Source of the DNA: Deltaproteobacteria bacterium
GTDB lineage: Bacteria; Myxococcota_A; UBA796; UBA2385
Reading direction: 5' to 3'
Assembly: GCA_018401435.1 (NCBI GenBank)
Contig: JAGYJW010000018.1
Location: forward strand, 51,336-115,335
Length of the DNA stretch: 64,000 nucleotides
A program made the position numbers and the translations under genes. This document shows positions 1-8,374 of this stretch, piece by piece. The notes beneath the pieces were generated by a model that was not told the origin of the DNA, ran no database searches, and was given only the letters and a program-made list of their open reading frames with translations. Position 1 is the first letter of the stretch. Every line of letters begins with the position of its first letter.

Positions 1-2400
1 GGCGAAGAGGAGGGTGGCCAGCAGGCCGGTGCTCAGCAGCAGGGGCATGTTGAGCACGATGAAGAAGGCCATCAGCAGCGCGAAGGCCGCGAGGGTGCCC
101 TTCCAGCTGAGGCGGTCCAGCAGGGCGCGTGGGCCCAGGGGCAAGCCGCGCAAGGCGGCCACCAGGCGGGGCCCCGAGCCCTGCAGCAGGCTGATCAGCA
201 AGGCGGCGTCGATGCCCCAGAGGATGCGGCGGTGCACCCCGAGGATGAAGTGGGCCAGCACCAGCAGCGTCAGCAGGCCTGAAGTGGCGAGCAGGCGGGA
301 TCGGCCAGCGCGGGCCGCCAGCAACGTCAGGCCGAAGGCGGCCACAAAGGCCAGCCAGCGCAAGGGGCCGACCAGGTCGCGGTCCACGAAGCGGAAGGAG
401 ATCCGTGGCACATCGCGGCCCAACAGCAGGCGCTCGAAGCGGTAGCGCTCGCCCACCAGGGGGAAGCTCGACAGGACCTCCTGGCCGCCCTGCCGGTAGA
501 AGTTCTCGCTGGTGTAGATGGCCTTGCGACGGGACAGGATGCTCTGGTACTCGCCCGCCCAGGCGTTGCCGCCGCCCAGGGCCTGCTTGAGGAACTGCAT
601 GGCTCGCCGGACGGGGTCGTAGCGCAGGCCGCTATACTGGGTGAGGTTGGCGTCAAAGGAGACGGGTTCGACGGCCTCGGGCAGGTAGAGGTGCCAGGTG
701 GCCTCCACCACGTCCACGTCCACCGCCGGCAGGGTGAAGGCGCGGCGCCCCATCCAGCTTAGCTTGGACCCGCTGCGCTTGTAGGCCAGCTCCACCACGA
801 AGCTGGACTCCCGCACCGTGGCGCTGTCGGGGGGCACCCGCAGCACCTGTCCGGGCGCCAGGTCCGAGACGTCTCCAAGCTGGCCGGGGTTGGCCTCCAT
901 CAAGCGGCGCCAGTCGGCAGGATCTCCGTAAAAGGCGCTTGCAATGCCGCTCAAGGTGTCGCCGGGGCGCACGGTGTAGGCCCGGCCCGCTGCGTCGATG
1001 CGCTCGCTCTGGGGCAAGGGGAAGAGCAGGGTGCCGCCGCCTTCGGTGACCGCGGGGCGCACGGGCAGCCCGTCGATGAGGGCGTGGGTGAGCACAGCAC
1101 CTTCGGGCAAGGAGACCCCGAGGTATTGCCGTGTGTTGTTGCGCAGACGCATGCGCATCTTGGTGATCTCGGTGCCATCGGCGATGAGCACCGTGGACGC
1201 GCCGATGCTGTCGGCGATGGTGCTGGTCAGCTCGACCTCGCCATGGCGCTTGAGGGCCAGCTTCAGCAGGGGCTCGCCCTCGAAGCGGTAGCCCATCAGC
1301 AGCGGGCTCTGGGTGAGGTTGGTGAGCTGCACGGGCAGGTCGCGCAGGGTGAGGGCCTCGGCCCCGGTGACCGAGTCGGTGCTGACGGCCAGCCCGGCCG
1401 GGCCCTGGACCCCCAGGGCGCCGCGATAGGGCACGCCATCGGCGGGCAGGGGCATGCGCAGGGTGACCGGCGCGTCCAGATCGGCCGGAAACTGGAAGTG
1501 CAGGCGCACCTGGGCGGCGTCGTCCACGAGGTGGCGCAGCAGCACGGAAAGGCGGCCGTCTCCCCCCGCACCGGCTTGCCATTGCAGGACGGCGTCGCCG
1601 GTGATCTCCACCACCTCGACCCCGCCCGGCACCACCAGCTCGACCCGGTCGGTCTCGCCCTCCAGCACGCTGTAGTCCACGACGGTGACCCCGCGCACCA
1701 GGGCCTCCTCCAGGCTGAAGAGGGTGTGGACCTGGCTGGTGAGGCGCACGGCCGATGCGGCGTCGTGGCTGACCTGCCGCCGCCAGGTGAGCTCGAAGGC
1801 GCCGCCGGCGTCGAGATCCAGGCGCAGGGTGGTGCTGCGGGCGCCCTCGGCCCGCTCCGAGACCACCCCTCCGGTCAGGCTGGCCTCGATATCGGTCTCG
1901 GGCACGGTCACCTGCACGGCGGCCTGGCCCCCCGGCGGCAGGCGCAGCGCGATGCGGCGCCCGAAGCGGTCGTCCTCGCGACCCTGCAGAAAGCGGACCG
2001 CGACCCGGTGCTGCCCCGGCGCATCCACGCCCACGGTGTAGAAGCCCCCATCGGGCAGGGCCGAGGTGCTGCGGCCATCCAAGGAGACCTCCAGCAGGGT
2101 GGCCTCGCTGTCGAGAATGGGCACGCGGACATGATTCTGGCCCGGAGGAACCAGGAAGCTCATCTGCAGATCGCCGCGAAAGACGCCGCGGTCGAAGCTG
2201 CCGCTGACCACCCGGCGCTGGTGCAGCACCGCCTCGGGCGGCGGGGGGATGCGGTCGTCGGGGAGGCCTTGCTCGCGCAGGGTCTCCCACTCGCTGAGGG
2301 GGAGGGTCACGGTGCCCGGCGCGGCGCGGACCGGGCCGCCCCACAGCAGGCCCAGCGTGGCCAGCAGGCAAGCGAGGAAGGAAGGGGAGAGGGGGCGCAT
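1..2400 (-). CDS. LysM-containing envelope protein with C-terminal membrane segments (3' end outside window)
   Basis: An open minus-strand frame starts with ATG at 2400 and runs off the left edge after 800 codons, so the C-terminus is missing. Residues 1-27 form a signal peptide ending near VRAAPG. Residues about 30-470 are a beta-rich region with no family I recognise. Residues about 474-522 form a LysM domain (YTVRPGDTLSGIASAFYGD, then MEANPGQL and LAPGQVLRVP), which normally binds peptidoglycan. After about residue 660 come several hydrophobic segments (for example LRWLAFVAAFGLTLLAA and LLLSTGLLATLLFA), so the protein probably sits in the inner membrane with its large domain in the periplasm. 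It is divergent from the repeat surface protein across about 150 bp. The LysM call is firm; the overall function is unknown. Confidence 0.75.
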   Translation of the reverse strand, partial: MRPLSPSFLACLLATLGLLWGGPVRAAPGTVTLPLSEWETLREQGLPDDRIPPPPEAVLHQRRVVSGSFDRGVFRGDLQMSFLVPPGQNHVRVPILDSEATLLEVSLDGRSTSALPDGGFYTVGVDAPGQHRVAVRFLQGREDDRFGRRIALRLPPGGQAAVQVTVPETDIEASLTGGVVSERAEGARSTTLRLDLDAGGAFELTWRRQVSHDAASAVRLTSQVHTLFSLEEALVRGVTVVDYSVLEGETDRVELVVPGGVEVVEITGDAVLQWQAGAGGDGRLSVLLRHLVDDAAQVRLHFQFPADLDAPVTLRMPLPADGVPYRGALGVQGPAGLAVSTDSVTGAEALTLRDLPVQLTNLTQSPLLMGYRFEGEPLLKLALKRHGEVELTSTIADSIGASTVLIADGTEITKMRMRLRNNTRQYLGVSLPEGAVLTHALIDGLPVRPAVTEGGGTLLFPLPQSERIDAAGRAYTVRPGDTLSGIASAFYGDPADWRRLMEANPGQLGDVSDLAPGQVLRVPPDSATVRESSFVVELAYKRSGSKLSWMGRRAFTLPAVDVDVVEATWHLYLPEAVEPVSFDANLTQYSGLRYDPVRRAMQFLKQALGGGNAWAGEYQSILSRRKAIYTSENFYRQGGQEVLSSFPLVGERYRFERLLLGRDVPRISFRFVDRDLVGPLRWLAFVAAFGLTLLAARAGRSRLLATSGLLTLLVLAHFILGVHRRILWGIDAALLISLLQGSGPRLVAALRGLPLGPRALLDRLSWKGTLAAFALLMAFFIVLNMPLLLSTGLLATLLFA

Positions 2401-2551
2401 CGGGACCTCCGGCGACACCTTATCGACCGCGGCGGCGCTGCGGGGTTCCGCTTTGTCTCCCCTCCCTCTGGCGTGCATGCTCTTTGCGCCCTGGGGTGAC
2501 AGCCCCAGGCCGGGGCGGTGTTCAAGCCTCCGAAGCGACTGGAGGCGAGCG

Positions 2552-3724
2552 ATGAACCCCACCCTGACCCGGCCCCTGGCCGGGCTGATGGCAGCCTTGT
2601 GCCTGTCCCCTGCGGCCCTGGCCCAGGAGGCGCCCCCGCCGGTGGCCCCGGTGGCCCCGGCCGCGGAGGCCGCCCCGGCGCCCGGCGCGCTGCCGCTCCA
2701 GCCGGTGGCCTTTGGCGGCGATCTGGTGCCCATGGTGGGCAGCTCGGCGCTGCAGCGGGGCGGCGATCTGCGCAGCCTGTCGGTGGGTGTGGTGACCTGG
2801 GCAGGCGGCATCGACGGCCTGGAGCTGAGCCTGGTGGGCGGCCTGATTCAGCGCGATGTGGACGGCCTGCAGGCCACCGCCGGCCTGAACCTGGTGGGGG
2901 GCAGCCTGGACGGCTTGCAGCTGTCCGCGGGGGCCAACGCGGTGGGCGGCTTTGTCGATGGGGTGCAGCTTGCCGCAGGGGGCAACCTCGCCCTGGGTGG
3001 GGTGGATGGCGTGCAGGCGGCCGGCGGCGGCAACCTCGCCCTGGGGGATCTCGACGGCATTCAGGCGGCCGGCGGGGTCAACGCCGCCGACAATGTGGAT
3101 GGCCTTCAGTTGGCACCCTTCAACCTCGCCCGGGGCCGGGTGGAGGGTCTTCAGTTGGGCGTGGTCAACGTCGCCCGCAGCTCCAAGGCCTCGCTGGGGC
3201 TGGTGAATTTCATCTGGGAGGGCCGCAGCCACATCGATGGCTGGGTGGACGAATCCGGCTTTGGCACGGTGGCCCTCAAGCACGGCAGCGACCGCATTCA
3301 CAACTATTATGGCATCAGCCTGCGCCCCCAGGGCGACTGCCCGGAGTGGGCCCTGCTCTATGGCCTGGGCCTGCACCATGATGTGGGCCGGCGCCTCTTT
3401 ATGGAGGTGGACGGCATCGTGCGCCACATCAGCCCCACCGCCGGGCTGCTGCTGGCCAGCAACGAGCTCTACACCCTGCGCGCCGGGCTGGGTTTGCGCC
3501 TGCTCGATGGCCTCGCCCTCACCGGTGCCTTGAGCTGGAACACCTATGTGTCCACCTGGTCTGCCGGGGGCGTCTATTCACCGCTGGCCGGGCCGGATCT
3601 GTCGGTCAATCCCGGCCTGGTGGTGCGCCAGTGGCCCGGCTTCACCCTGGGGGTGCAGCTGCTGCCGGGCCGGGGGGACTCCTTGAAGCGCGGCGGCCGA
3701 GGCGGAGATTCTGTCGCCCTGTGA
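2552..3724 (+). CDS. Secreted repeat surface protein, LA_2272-like
   Basis: The product is 390 residues. I chose the ATG at 2552 because it opens a clear signal peptide ([19 protein letters not shown], cut near ALAQE). The upstream in-frame codons give no signal peptide. After an Ala/Pro-rich linker (about 25-50), residues about 70-225 hold eight or more short repeats of about 18-20 residues with the pattern G-x-V-D/E-G-L/V-Q-x-A-x-G-x-N-x-A. They resemble the repeats of the Leptospira LA_2272 family of surface proteins. The C-terminal part is beta-rich with amphipathic strands, consistent with an outer-membrane or surface location. It is transcribed away from the LysM gene. The role is not known; family assignment rests on the repeat pattern only. 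Confidence 0.65.
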   Translation: MNPTLTRPLAGLMAALCLSPAALAQEAPPPVAPVAPAAEAAPAPGALPLQPVAFGGDLVPMVGSSALQRGGDLRSLSVGVVTWAGGIDGLELSLVGGLIQRDVDGLQATAGLNLVGGSLDGLQLSAGANAVGGFVDGVQLAAGGNLALGGVDGVQAAGGGNLALGDLDGIQAAGGVNAADNVDGLQLAPFNLARGRVEGLQLGVVNVARSSKASLGLVNFIWEGRSHIDGWVDESGFGTVALKHGSDRIHNYYGISLRPQGDCPEWALLYGLGLHHDVGRRLFMEVDGIVRHISPTAGLLLASNELYTLRAGLGLRLLDGLALTGALSWNTYVSTWSAGGVYSPLAGPDLSVNPGLVVRQWPGFTLGVQLLPGRGDSLKRGGRGGDSVAL

Positions 3725-3786
3725 CCATTCTTTCGGAGGGGCGTCCTCCTCGGGCTATCTCTGCCCCACGCCCCCTGGGAGGTCCC

Positions 3787-4338
3787 ATGCCGCGCCCGCT
3801 CCTGCTCCGCCTGCTGCTGCTCTTGTCCCTGCTGGGTCTGGGCGCCTGCCTGGGTGGATCGGTGGCGGGCGTCGCCGGCGCGGCAGAGCCCACCACCCTG
3901 GCCGCCTCCCATCTCGCGAAGATGGACGTGGACAAAGAAGACTGGAAGGCCAAGACCCATGACTGGTGGGCGGCCCACCTGACGCCGCTTCAGGTGCAGG
4001 TCTGTCGGGATGCCGGCACCGAGCGGCCCTTCACCGGCGCCCACAACGCCCACAAGGGGCCGGGCACCTTCCTGTGCAGCTCCTGTGGCCTCGCCCTCTT
4101 CGACGCCCAGACCAAATTCGATTCGGGCACGGGCTGGCCGAGCTTCTTCGACGCGCTGCCCGGCGCCATCAAGTCCGTCAGCGACACCAGCCTGGGCATG
4201 ACCCGGGTGGAGGTGCGCTGCAGCCGCTGTGACGCGCACCTGGGTCATGTCTTTGACGATGGACCCAAGCCAACGGGTCTGCGTTACTGCATCAACTCCG
4301 TCTGCCTGTTGACTGCGGGGCCGCCCCCGCCCAAGTGA
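3787..4338 (+). CDS. msrB: Peptide-methionine (R)-S-oxide reductase, lipoprotein form
   Basis: The product is 183 residues. MsrB reduces methionine-R-sulfoxide in oxidised proteins back to methionine. The start at 3787 gives a lipoprotein signal with lipobox LGAC near residue 22, so this copy should act in the periplasm, anchored to a membrane. The SelR domain is complete. It has two zinc-binding CxxC pairs (CSSC and CSRC), the GTGWPSFF signature, and the catalytic cysteine in LRYCINSV. The usual end of the signature (RYCINSAAL) is here RYCINSVCL, with an extra Cys that might resolve the reaction. The gene lies 62 bp after the repeat surface protein and may share its transcript. It converges with the next gene. 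Confidence 0.9.
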   Translation: MPRPLLLRLLLLLSLLGLGACLGGSVAGVAGAAEPTTLAASHLAKMDVDKEDWKAKTHDWWAAHLTPLQVQVCRDAGTERPFTGAHNAHKGPGTFLCSSCGLALFDAQTKFDSGTGWPSFFDALPGAIKSVSDTSLGMTRVEVRCSRCDAHLGHVFDDGPKPTGLRYCINSVCLLTAGPPPPK

Positions 4339-4353
4339 CGTCCCGGCAGGGCT

Positions 4354-4842
4354 TCAGGCCGCGCCCAGGCGCAGGGGCTGGTTGCCGGGATGGGGCAGGA
4401 CGATCTGCACGGCGTAGGCGTTCTCCTGGCAGATGCGCACCTTGGTCTTGCCCTGGCGCCCGCCGGCGGCCGGTTGGGGATGCACCCCCGCCAGCAGCTG
4501 GGGTTCCAGGCTCAGCCGCTGCCGAAAGCCTGGATCCTCGGTTGCCCGCAGGCGCGTGGCGGCCCAACGCAGGTCGGGGTCGGTCGGGTCCTGGCCATCC
4601 ACCTGCAGGCTGCCCAGGGCCGTATGGCCAGCAAAGGGCAGCACGACAATGATCTCGCCAGGCTTCTCGTTGAGCACCACCACGGCCACGCCCTCGGGCA
4701 GGCCCTCTCCCAGCTCCTGTTCGATCACCTGCCTTGACTTGTAGAGCAAGTCGCGGCGAAAGTCGGGGTCGGCCGAGGCCTTTCGAATCAGGTGCGCCTC
4801 CAGCTCCCAGCGGTTTCTCCCGCGGGTCGGGTTCTCGTTCAT
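4354..4842 (-). CDS. NHLP-leader-like protein with a duplicated unit, orphan
   Basis: The product is 162 residues, starting at the ATG at 4842 (MNENPTRGRNRWELE). It carries the look of the nitrile-hydratase-like leader peptides (NHLP) of some RiPP precursors: W/L-x-x-x-x-I-R-K-x-x-x-DPDFRRDLL, then an I-x-x-E-L-G stretch, then V-L-N-E-K-P and a VLP ending. The same plan recurs in the second half (RWAATRLRATEDPGFRQRL ending IVLPHPG), so it looks like a tandem duplication. I see no Gly-Gly cleavage site, no Cys/Ser/Thr-rich core and no RiPP maturation enzyme nearby. A free-standing protein using the NHLP fold is therefore as likely as a precursor. It is divergent from the Clp-like ATPase across about 130 bp. 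Confidence 0.5.
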   Translation of the reverse strand: MNENPTRGRNRWELEAHLIRKASADPDFRRDLLYKSRQVIEQELGEGLPEGVAVVVLNEKPGEIIVVLPFAGHTALGSLQVDGQDPTDPDLRWAATRLRATEDPGFRQRLSLEPQLLAGVHPQPAAGGRQGKTKVRICQENAYAVQIVLPHPGNQPLRLGAA

Positions 4843-4969
4843 GGGCCCTCCGTGGCTGTGCTCCCCGTTCGGACGCGAGCCGGCGCCCTTGAGGTCGAAT
4901 CCCGACCGCGGCGGGGGCCTCGGACCGGATAGGACGCACCCGTCCCCCCTGCGTCCCGAGCCGAGGCCG

Positions 4970-6760
4970 ATGGCCAAGAACAAGAAGGAAGGAAAGGAGC
5001 CGAAGGTCAATGACTTTCGTCTGGATGACTGGATTGAGCGCGACCTGACGGCCGCCGCTCGCTCCGGAGAGCTGACGCCGGCCTTCGAGATGGACGACGC
5101 CCTCCACCAGCTCCACGACATCCTGCGCACCGCGGGGCGCTTCCCCGTGCTCACCGGCCCCCCCGGCGTGGGCAAGACCGCCGCGGTCCACGAGCTGGTG
5201 CGGCAGGTCGAGGCCGGCACCGGCCCCGAGCGCCTCAAGGGCGCCCGGGTGGTGCAGATCAGCTTGCGGGGCATTGCTGGCCGCTTTCCCAAGAAAGAAG
5301 AGGCCGCCCAGGCCGCCCAGCGGCTCTTCGACCACATCCTGGACAAGGAGTCCGATGTGGTGCCCTATATCCGCGATATACACACGGCATTCTCGCTGGA
5401 CTGGGAGCCCATCCTCTACCGGCTGGTCAGCCAGCTCAAGCGCCCCCTGCTGGCCGAGGCCCCCGCCCGCGAAATCGACGCCTTGACCGAATACTGGCCC
5501 GATCTCAACGAGTTCTTGGCCCCCATCGAGCTGGACGAGCCCCCGGTAGACCGGGTGGCCCGCATTCTGGACCAATGGGTGGCCGCCCAGGTCGCCCAGG
5601 GCCGCCCCGATGTCTCTCCCGAGGCCCGGCGCGCCGCCATCGAGCTCACGGGCCGCTTTGTGGGCAACCAGCGCTTCCCCCGCAAGGCCCTGTCCTTGTT
5701 GCGGCAGGCCAGCGACCACGGCGAAGGCACCGTCAGCCGGCGCGACGTGGTGCGCCGTTTCAGCCAGCTCACCCGGGTGCCCGCGCGCCTGGTGGACCCC
5801 GAGGTCCCCTTGGATCTGGACGAGCTGGACCGCTTCCTGGGCGATCGGCTGCTGGGCCAGGACGAGGCCGTGCAGTCCATGGTGCGCATGATCGCCCTGG
5901 TCAAGGCCGGCGTGGCCGACCTCAGCCGCCCTTTTGGCGTCTTCTTCTTCGTGGGGCCCACCGGGGTCGGAAAGACGCATACCGCGCAGCTTCTCGCCGA
6001 TTACCTCTTTGGCGATCGCCAGCGCGTGATCCGGGTCAACCTCGCCGACTACGCCGACGACGCCGGCCAGGCCACGCTCTTTGGCAGCCCCCTGGCCAGC
6101 CGCCTGTCCGACCAGCGCGGCGTGCTCACCCAGCGACTCGCGGGGCACCCCTTTGGCGTGCTGCTGTTGGACGAGTTCGAGAAGGCCCACGCCCGCGTGC
6201 ATGACGCCTTTCTGCAGCTGGTCGATGAGGGCCGCTTCATCAATGGCCGGGCCGAGGTGGTGCCCGTCACCAGCCTCATCGTCATCGCCACCAGCAACGC
6301 CGGCTCCGAGGTCTACCGCGAGGCCGGCATCGGCTTCTCTCGGGCCGATGACCTGGTGGCCCTCGACGCCGAGCTGGACCGCCGCCTGCAGGCCCGCTAC
6401 CGCTTCGAATTCCTCAACCGCTTCGACCGCATCGTGCATTTCCACCCCCTGGACCGCACCGCGATTCGGGGCATCGCCCGGCGCGAGCTGGCCGAGCTGG
6501 TGCAGCGCACCGCAGCCTCGCACCATGGCGTCCAGGTCGAGGTCGCGCCTGCGGTGGTGGACTGGCTCAGCCAGCACGGCTACCACCCGCACTTTGGCGC
6601 CCGCTTCTTGCGCCGCGAGGTCGAACGCCATGTAACGGGCGCGCTGGCCGAGCATCTGGTGAGGCACCGACCGCCTCCCGGCAGCCGCGTGCAGCTGACG
6701 GTCCTTCACGATCGCGTGGTCATCCACGACCTGGGTGAGGCCCGGGACGCGGCCAAATGA
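4970..6760 (+). CDS. Short Clp/Hsp100-type double AAA+ ATPase
   Basis: The product is 596 residues, starting with the ATG at 4970; the codons upstream in the same frame look non-coding. It has two ATPase modules. D1 (about 50-300) has Walker A GPPGVGKTAAV but a weak Walker B region (VVPYIRDIH where LFIDEIH is usual). D2 (about 330-590) is complete: Walker A GPTGVGKTHTAQ, Walker B GVLLLDEFEKAH, sensor-1 IVIATSNAG, arginine-finger region FLNRFDRIV and sensor-2 HFGARFLRREVE. The Clp N-domain and the ClpB coiled-coil are absent, and I see no ClpP-binding loop. It is probably an unfoldase or remodelling ATPase with D1 impaired in hydrolysis. Its substrate is unknown. The NHLP-like gene next to it, divergently oriented, is a possible partner. 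Confidence 0.75.
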   Translation: MAKNKKEGKEPKVNDFRLDDWIERDLTAAARSGELTPAFEMDDALHQLHDILRTAGRFPVLTGPPGVGKTAAVHELVRQVEAGTGPERLKGARVVQISLRGIAGRFPKKEEAAQAAQRLFDHILDKESDVVPYIRDIHTAFSLDWEPILYRLVSQLKRPLLAEAPAREIDALTEYWPDLNEFLAPIELDEPPVDRVARILDQWVAAQVAQGRPDVSPEARRAAIELTGRFVGNQRFPRKALSLLRQASDHGEGTVSRRDVVRRFSQLTRVPARLVDPEVPLDLDELDRFLGDRLLGQDEAVQSMVRMIALVKAGVADLSRPFGVFFFVGPTGVGKTHTAQLLADYLFGDRQRVIRVNLADYADDAGQATLFGSPLASRLSDQRGVLTQRLAGHPFGVLLLDEFEKAHARVHDAFLQLVDEGRFINGRAEVVPVTSLIVIATSNAGSEVYREAGIGFSRADDLVALDAELDRRLQARYRFEFLNRFDRIVHFHPLDRTAIRGIARRELAELVQRTAASHHGVQVEVAPAVVDWLSQHGYHPHFGARFLRREVERHVTGALAEHLVRHRPPPGSRVQLTVLHDRVVIHDLGEARDAAK

Positions 6761-6811
6761 GCCCCGTCCCGTCGCTGGTGCACCCCTTCCTCCTTGCCGC
6801 GAGGCGGCCCC

Positions 6812-7648
6812 ATGCCCTACTCCACCGTCGCCGATCTGCTCAGCCCCCTGCCCACCACGGTGGGCCCCGAGGCCTCCGCCCGGGAGTGCGCCTGGATGAT
6901 GCGCGAGGGCGACGTCAGCCACCTTGTCGTCACCGACCAGGGCCGCGCGGTGGGCCTGGTGTCGGACTTCGCGCTCTACAGCCAGGAGGCCCGCCTGCCG
7001 CGGGTGCACCGCCTGCCCGACCCCGACGCCCTGGTGGATTGCAGTCTGCGGGCGCGGGATCTCATGGTGAAGCCTGCCTTGGTGGCCCGCCCCGGCGACC
7101 CCCTGGTGCCGCTGCTCTACCGGCTGGCCGAGAGCGTGGACGAGGCGGTCCTGGTGGTGGATGAGGGCCGTCGGCCTCTGGGCCTGGTCACCGAGCAGGC
7201 CGCGGTCGCCCTGGCGGCCGGGCAGCTGGACGGGGGGCCGACCGCCTCGCGCTACACCCTGCCGCGGCTGGTGCAGGTGGATGCGAGCGCGCCCCGCAGC
7301 GTCGCCCGGCAGGCCCTGCTCGACGCGGGGGTCCGTCACCTGCTCATTCTTGAAAATGAACGATTGGTGGGCGTTCTCAGCGCGCGCGACCTCAGTCGGG
7401 AGGGCTGGCCTGCCGGCCTGAACGCAGCCCCCGACGCCGATCTTCCGGTCTCGCACCTGCTCCGCCGCCGCCCCATCACCGTGGACCCCACCATGCCCGT
7501 GCGGGCGGTGGCCCAGATGATGGGAGATCTCGCCATCGGCTGCATTCCCGTCGTGGACGGCGGGCTGCCGGTGGGGGTCATCACGCGCACCGACCTGGTG
7601 CGGGCCCTGGCCGAGACCCTGGCCGACGCCCCGGTGGATCCGGCCTGA
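6812..7648 (+). CDS. Protein of four CBS domains
   Basis: The product is 278 residues. I preferred the ATG at 6812, which has GAGG about 9 bases upstream; a TTG at 6794 is the longer alternative. Four CBS domains fill the protein: about 6-55 (TVADLLSP to GLVSDFALY), 78-130 (RDLMVKPALV to GLVTEQAA), 145-195 (LPRLVQVDAS to GVLSARDL) and 212-270 (VSHLLRRRPITV to GVITRTDLV). Two pairs should form two Bateman modules that bind adenosine nucleotides and regulate a partner. No enzyme or DNA-binding domain is attached, so any effect must act through another protein. The gene follows the AAA+ ATPase by 51 bp. Confidence 0.8.
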   Translation: MPYSTVADLLSPLPTTVGPEASARECAWMMREGDVSHLVVTDQGRAVGLVSDFALYSQEARLPRVHRLPDPDALVDCSLRARDLMVKPALVARPGDPLVPLLYRLAESVDEAVLVVDEGRRPLGLVTEQAAVALAAGQLDGGPTASRYTLPRLVQVDASAPRSVARQALLDAGVRHLLILENERLVGVLSARDLSREGWPAGLNAAPDADLPVSHLLRRRPITVDPTMPVRAVAQMMGDLAIGCIPVVDGGLPVGVITRTDLVRALAETLADAPVDPA

Positions 7649-7684
7649 GCGCCGCGTCCGGCCGGCAGCGGGTAGAGTGGGCCC

Positions 7685-8374
7685 ATGCGCTCCAGCCTGG
7701 CCCGACTGCTCTTCTGGCGAAAGCCCGATGACCGCTTCCGCGACTTCGCCGAGACCGAGGCCTTTGGTGCCCGGGACCTCGCCCGCGCCGCCGAGCAGAC
7801 CGAGGACCCCTGGGTGCGCCGCCAGCTGATCCTGCACGCCCAGGACGAGGTGCGCCACGCCCGTCTGCTGGACGAGCAGAGCCCCCAGGCGCCGTCTGCG
7901 GGTTTGGGCGCCTCGATGATCGCCGAGGATCAGCCCGCCGACGGCATCGACCTGGCCGAGATGGGCGAGATCGGCTTTCTGGCCTTTGTTCACGAGGCCG
8001 AGAAGCGGGCCACCCGCGAGTTCGGCCTGCACCGCGACGCCTTGGGCGCGCGCGGCCAGTTCTTCGAGTCCATCCTGGCCGACGAGAAGCGCCATGTGGC
8101 CTGGACGGGCCACGCCTTGGACCGCCACCGGGCGGCGGGCCGGGCCGACGAGGTGAAGCGGGCCCTGCGGCAGGTGCGACGCCAGCGCTGGATGGGCCTC
8201 TGGTTGGCCTTCGCCCGGCGGCTCTCCCTGCTGACCAGCGCCCTGCTGCTGGGCCTCCTCTACCTGGTCGCCCTGGGGCCCTTCGCCCTGCTGGCGGGGC
8301 GCTGGAAGTCGGGCTGGCTTCCGGCCGCCGCGCCCACCCCCTCGACCGCCAGTTCTGAGCCGGGGTGTCCGTGA
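7685..8374 (+). CDS. Ferritin-like di-iron protein with C-terminal membrane segment (cassette 1)
   Basis: The product is 229 residues. The helical core keeps a ferritin-type metal-ligand pattern: ETEAFGARDL near residue 25, then HAQDEVRHARLL (E-x-x-R-H), HEAEKRATREF in the third helix, and LADEKRHVAW (D-E-x-x-H) in the fourth. A hydrophobic stretch near 180-205 (LLTSALLLGLLYLVALGPFALLAG) should anchor it in the membrane. It overlaps the carbamoyltransferase gene at a GTGA stop/start junction, so the two are likely co-translated. The same pair recurs at 15.1-17.6 kb. Ferritin-like proteins of this size include oxygenases and N-oxidases as well as iron stores. The constant partnership with a carbamoyltransferase suggests a tailoring oxidation, which is inference. 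Confidence 0.65.
   Translation: MRSSLARLLFWRKPDDRFRDFAETEAFGARDLARAAEQTEDPWVRRQLILHAQDEVRHARLLDEQSPQAPSAGLGASMIAEDQPADGIDLAEMGEIGFLAFVHEAEKRATREFGLHRDALGARGQFFESILADEKRHVAWTGHALDRHRAAGRADEVKRALRQVRRQRWMGLWLAFARRLSLLTSALLLGLLYLVALGPFALLAGRWKSGWLPAAAPTPSTASSEPGCP

Noticed and set aside
1084..2499. Plus-strand open frame opposite the LysM protein
   Set aside because: The minus strand carries the signal peptide, LysM motif and membrane helices in one frame of 800 codons running off the edge.
4292..8128. Minus-strand open frame of about 1,280 codons
   Set aside because: It spans the antisense of msrB, the Clp-like ATPase, the CBS protein and the ferritin-like gene, all of which have firm motifs on their own strands.
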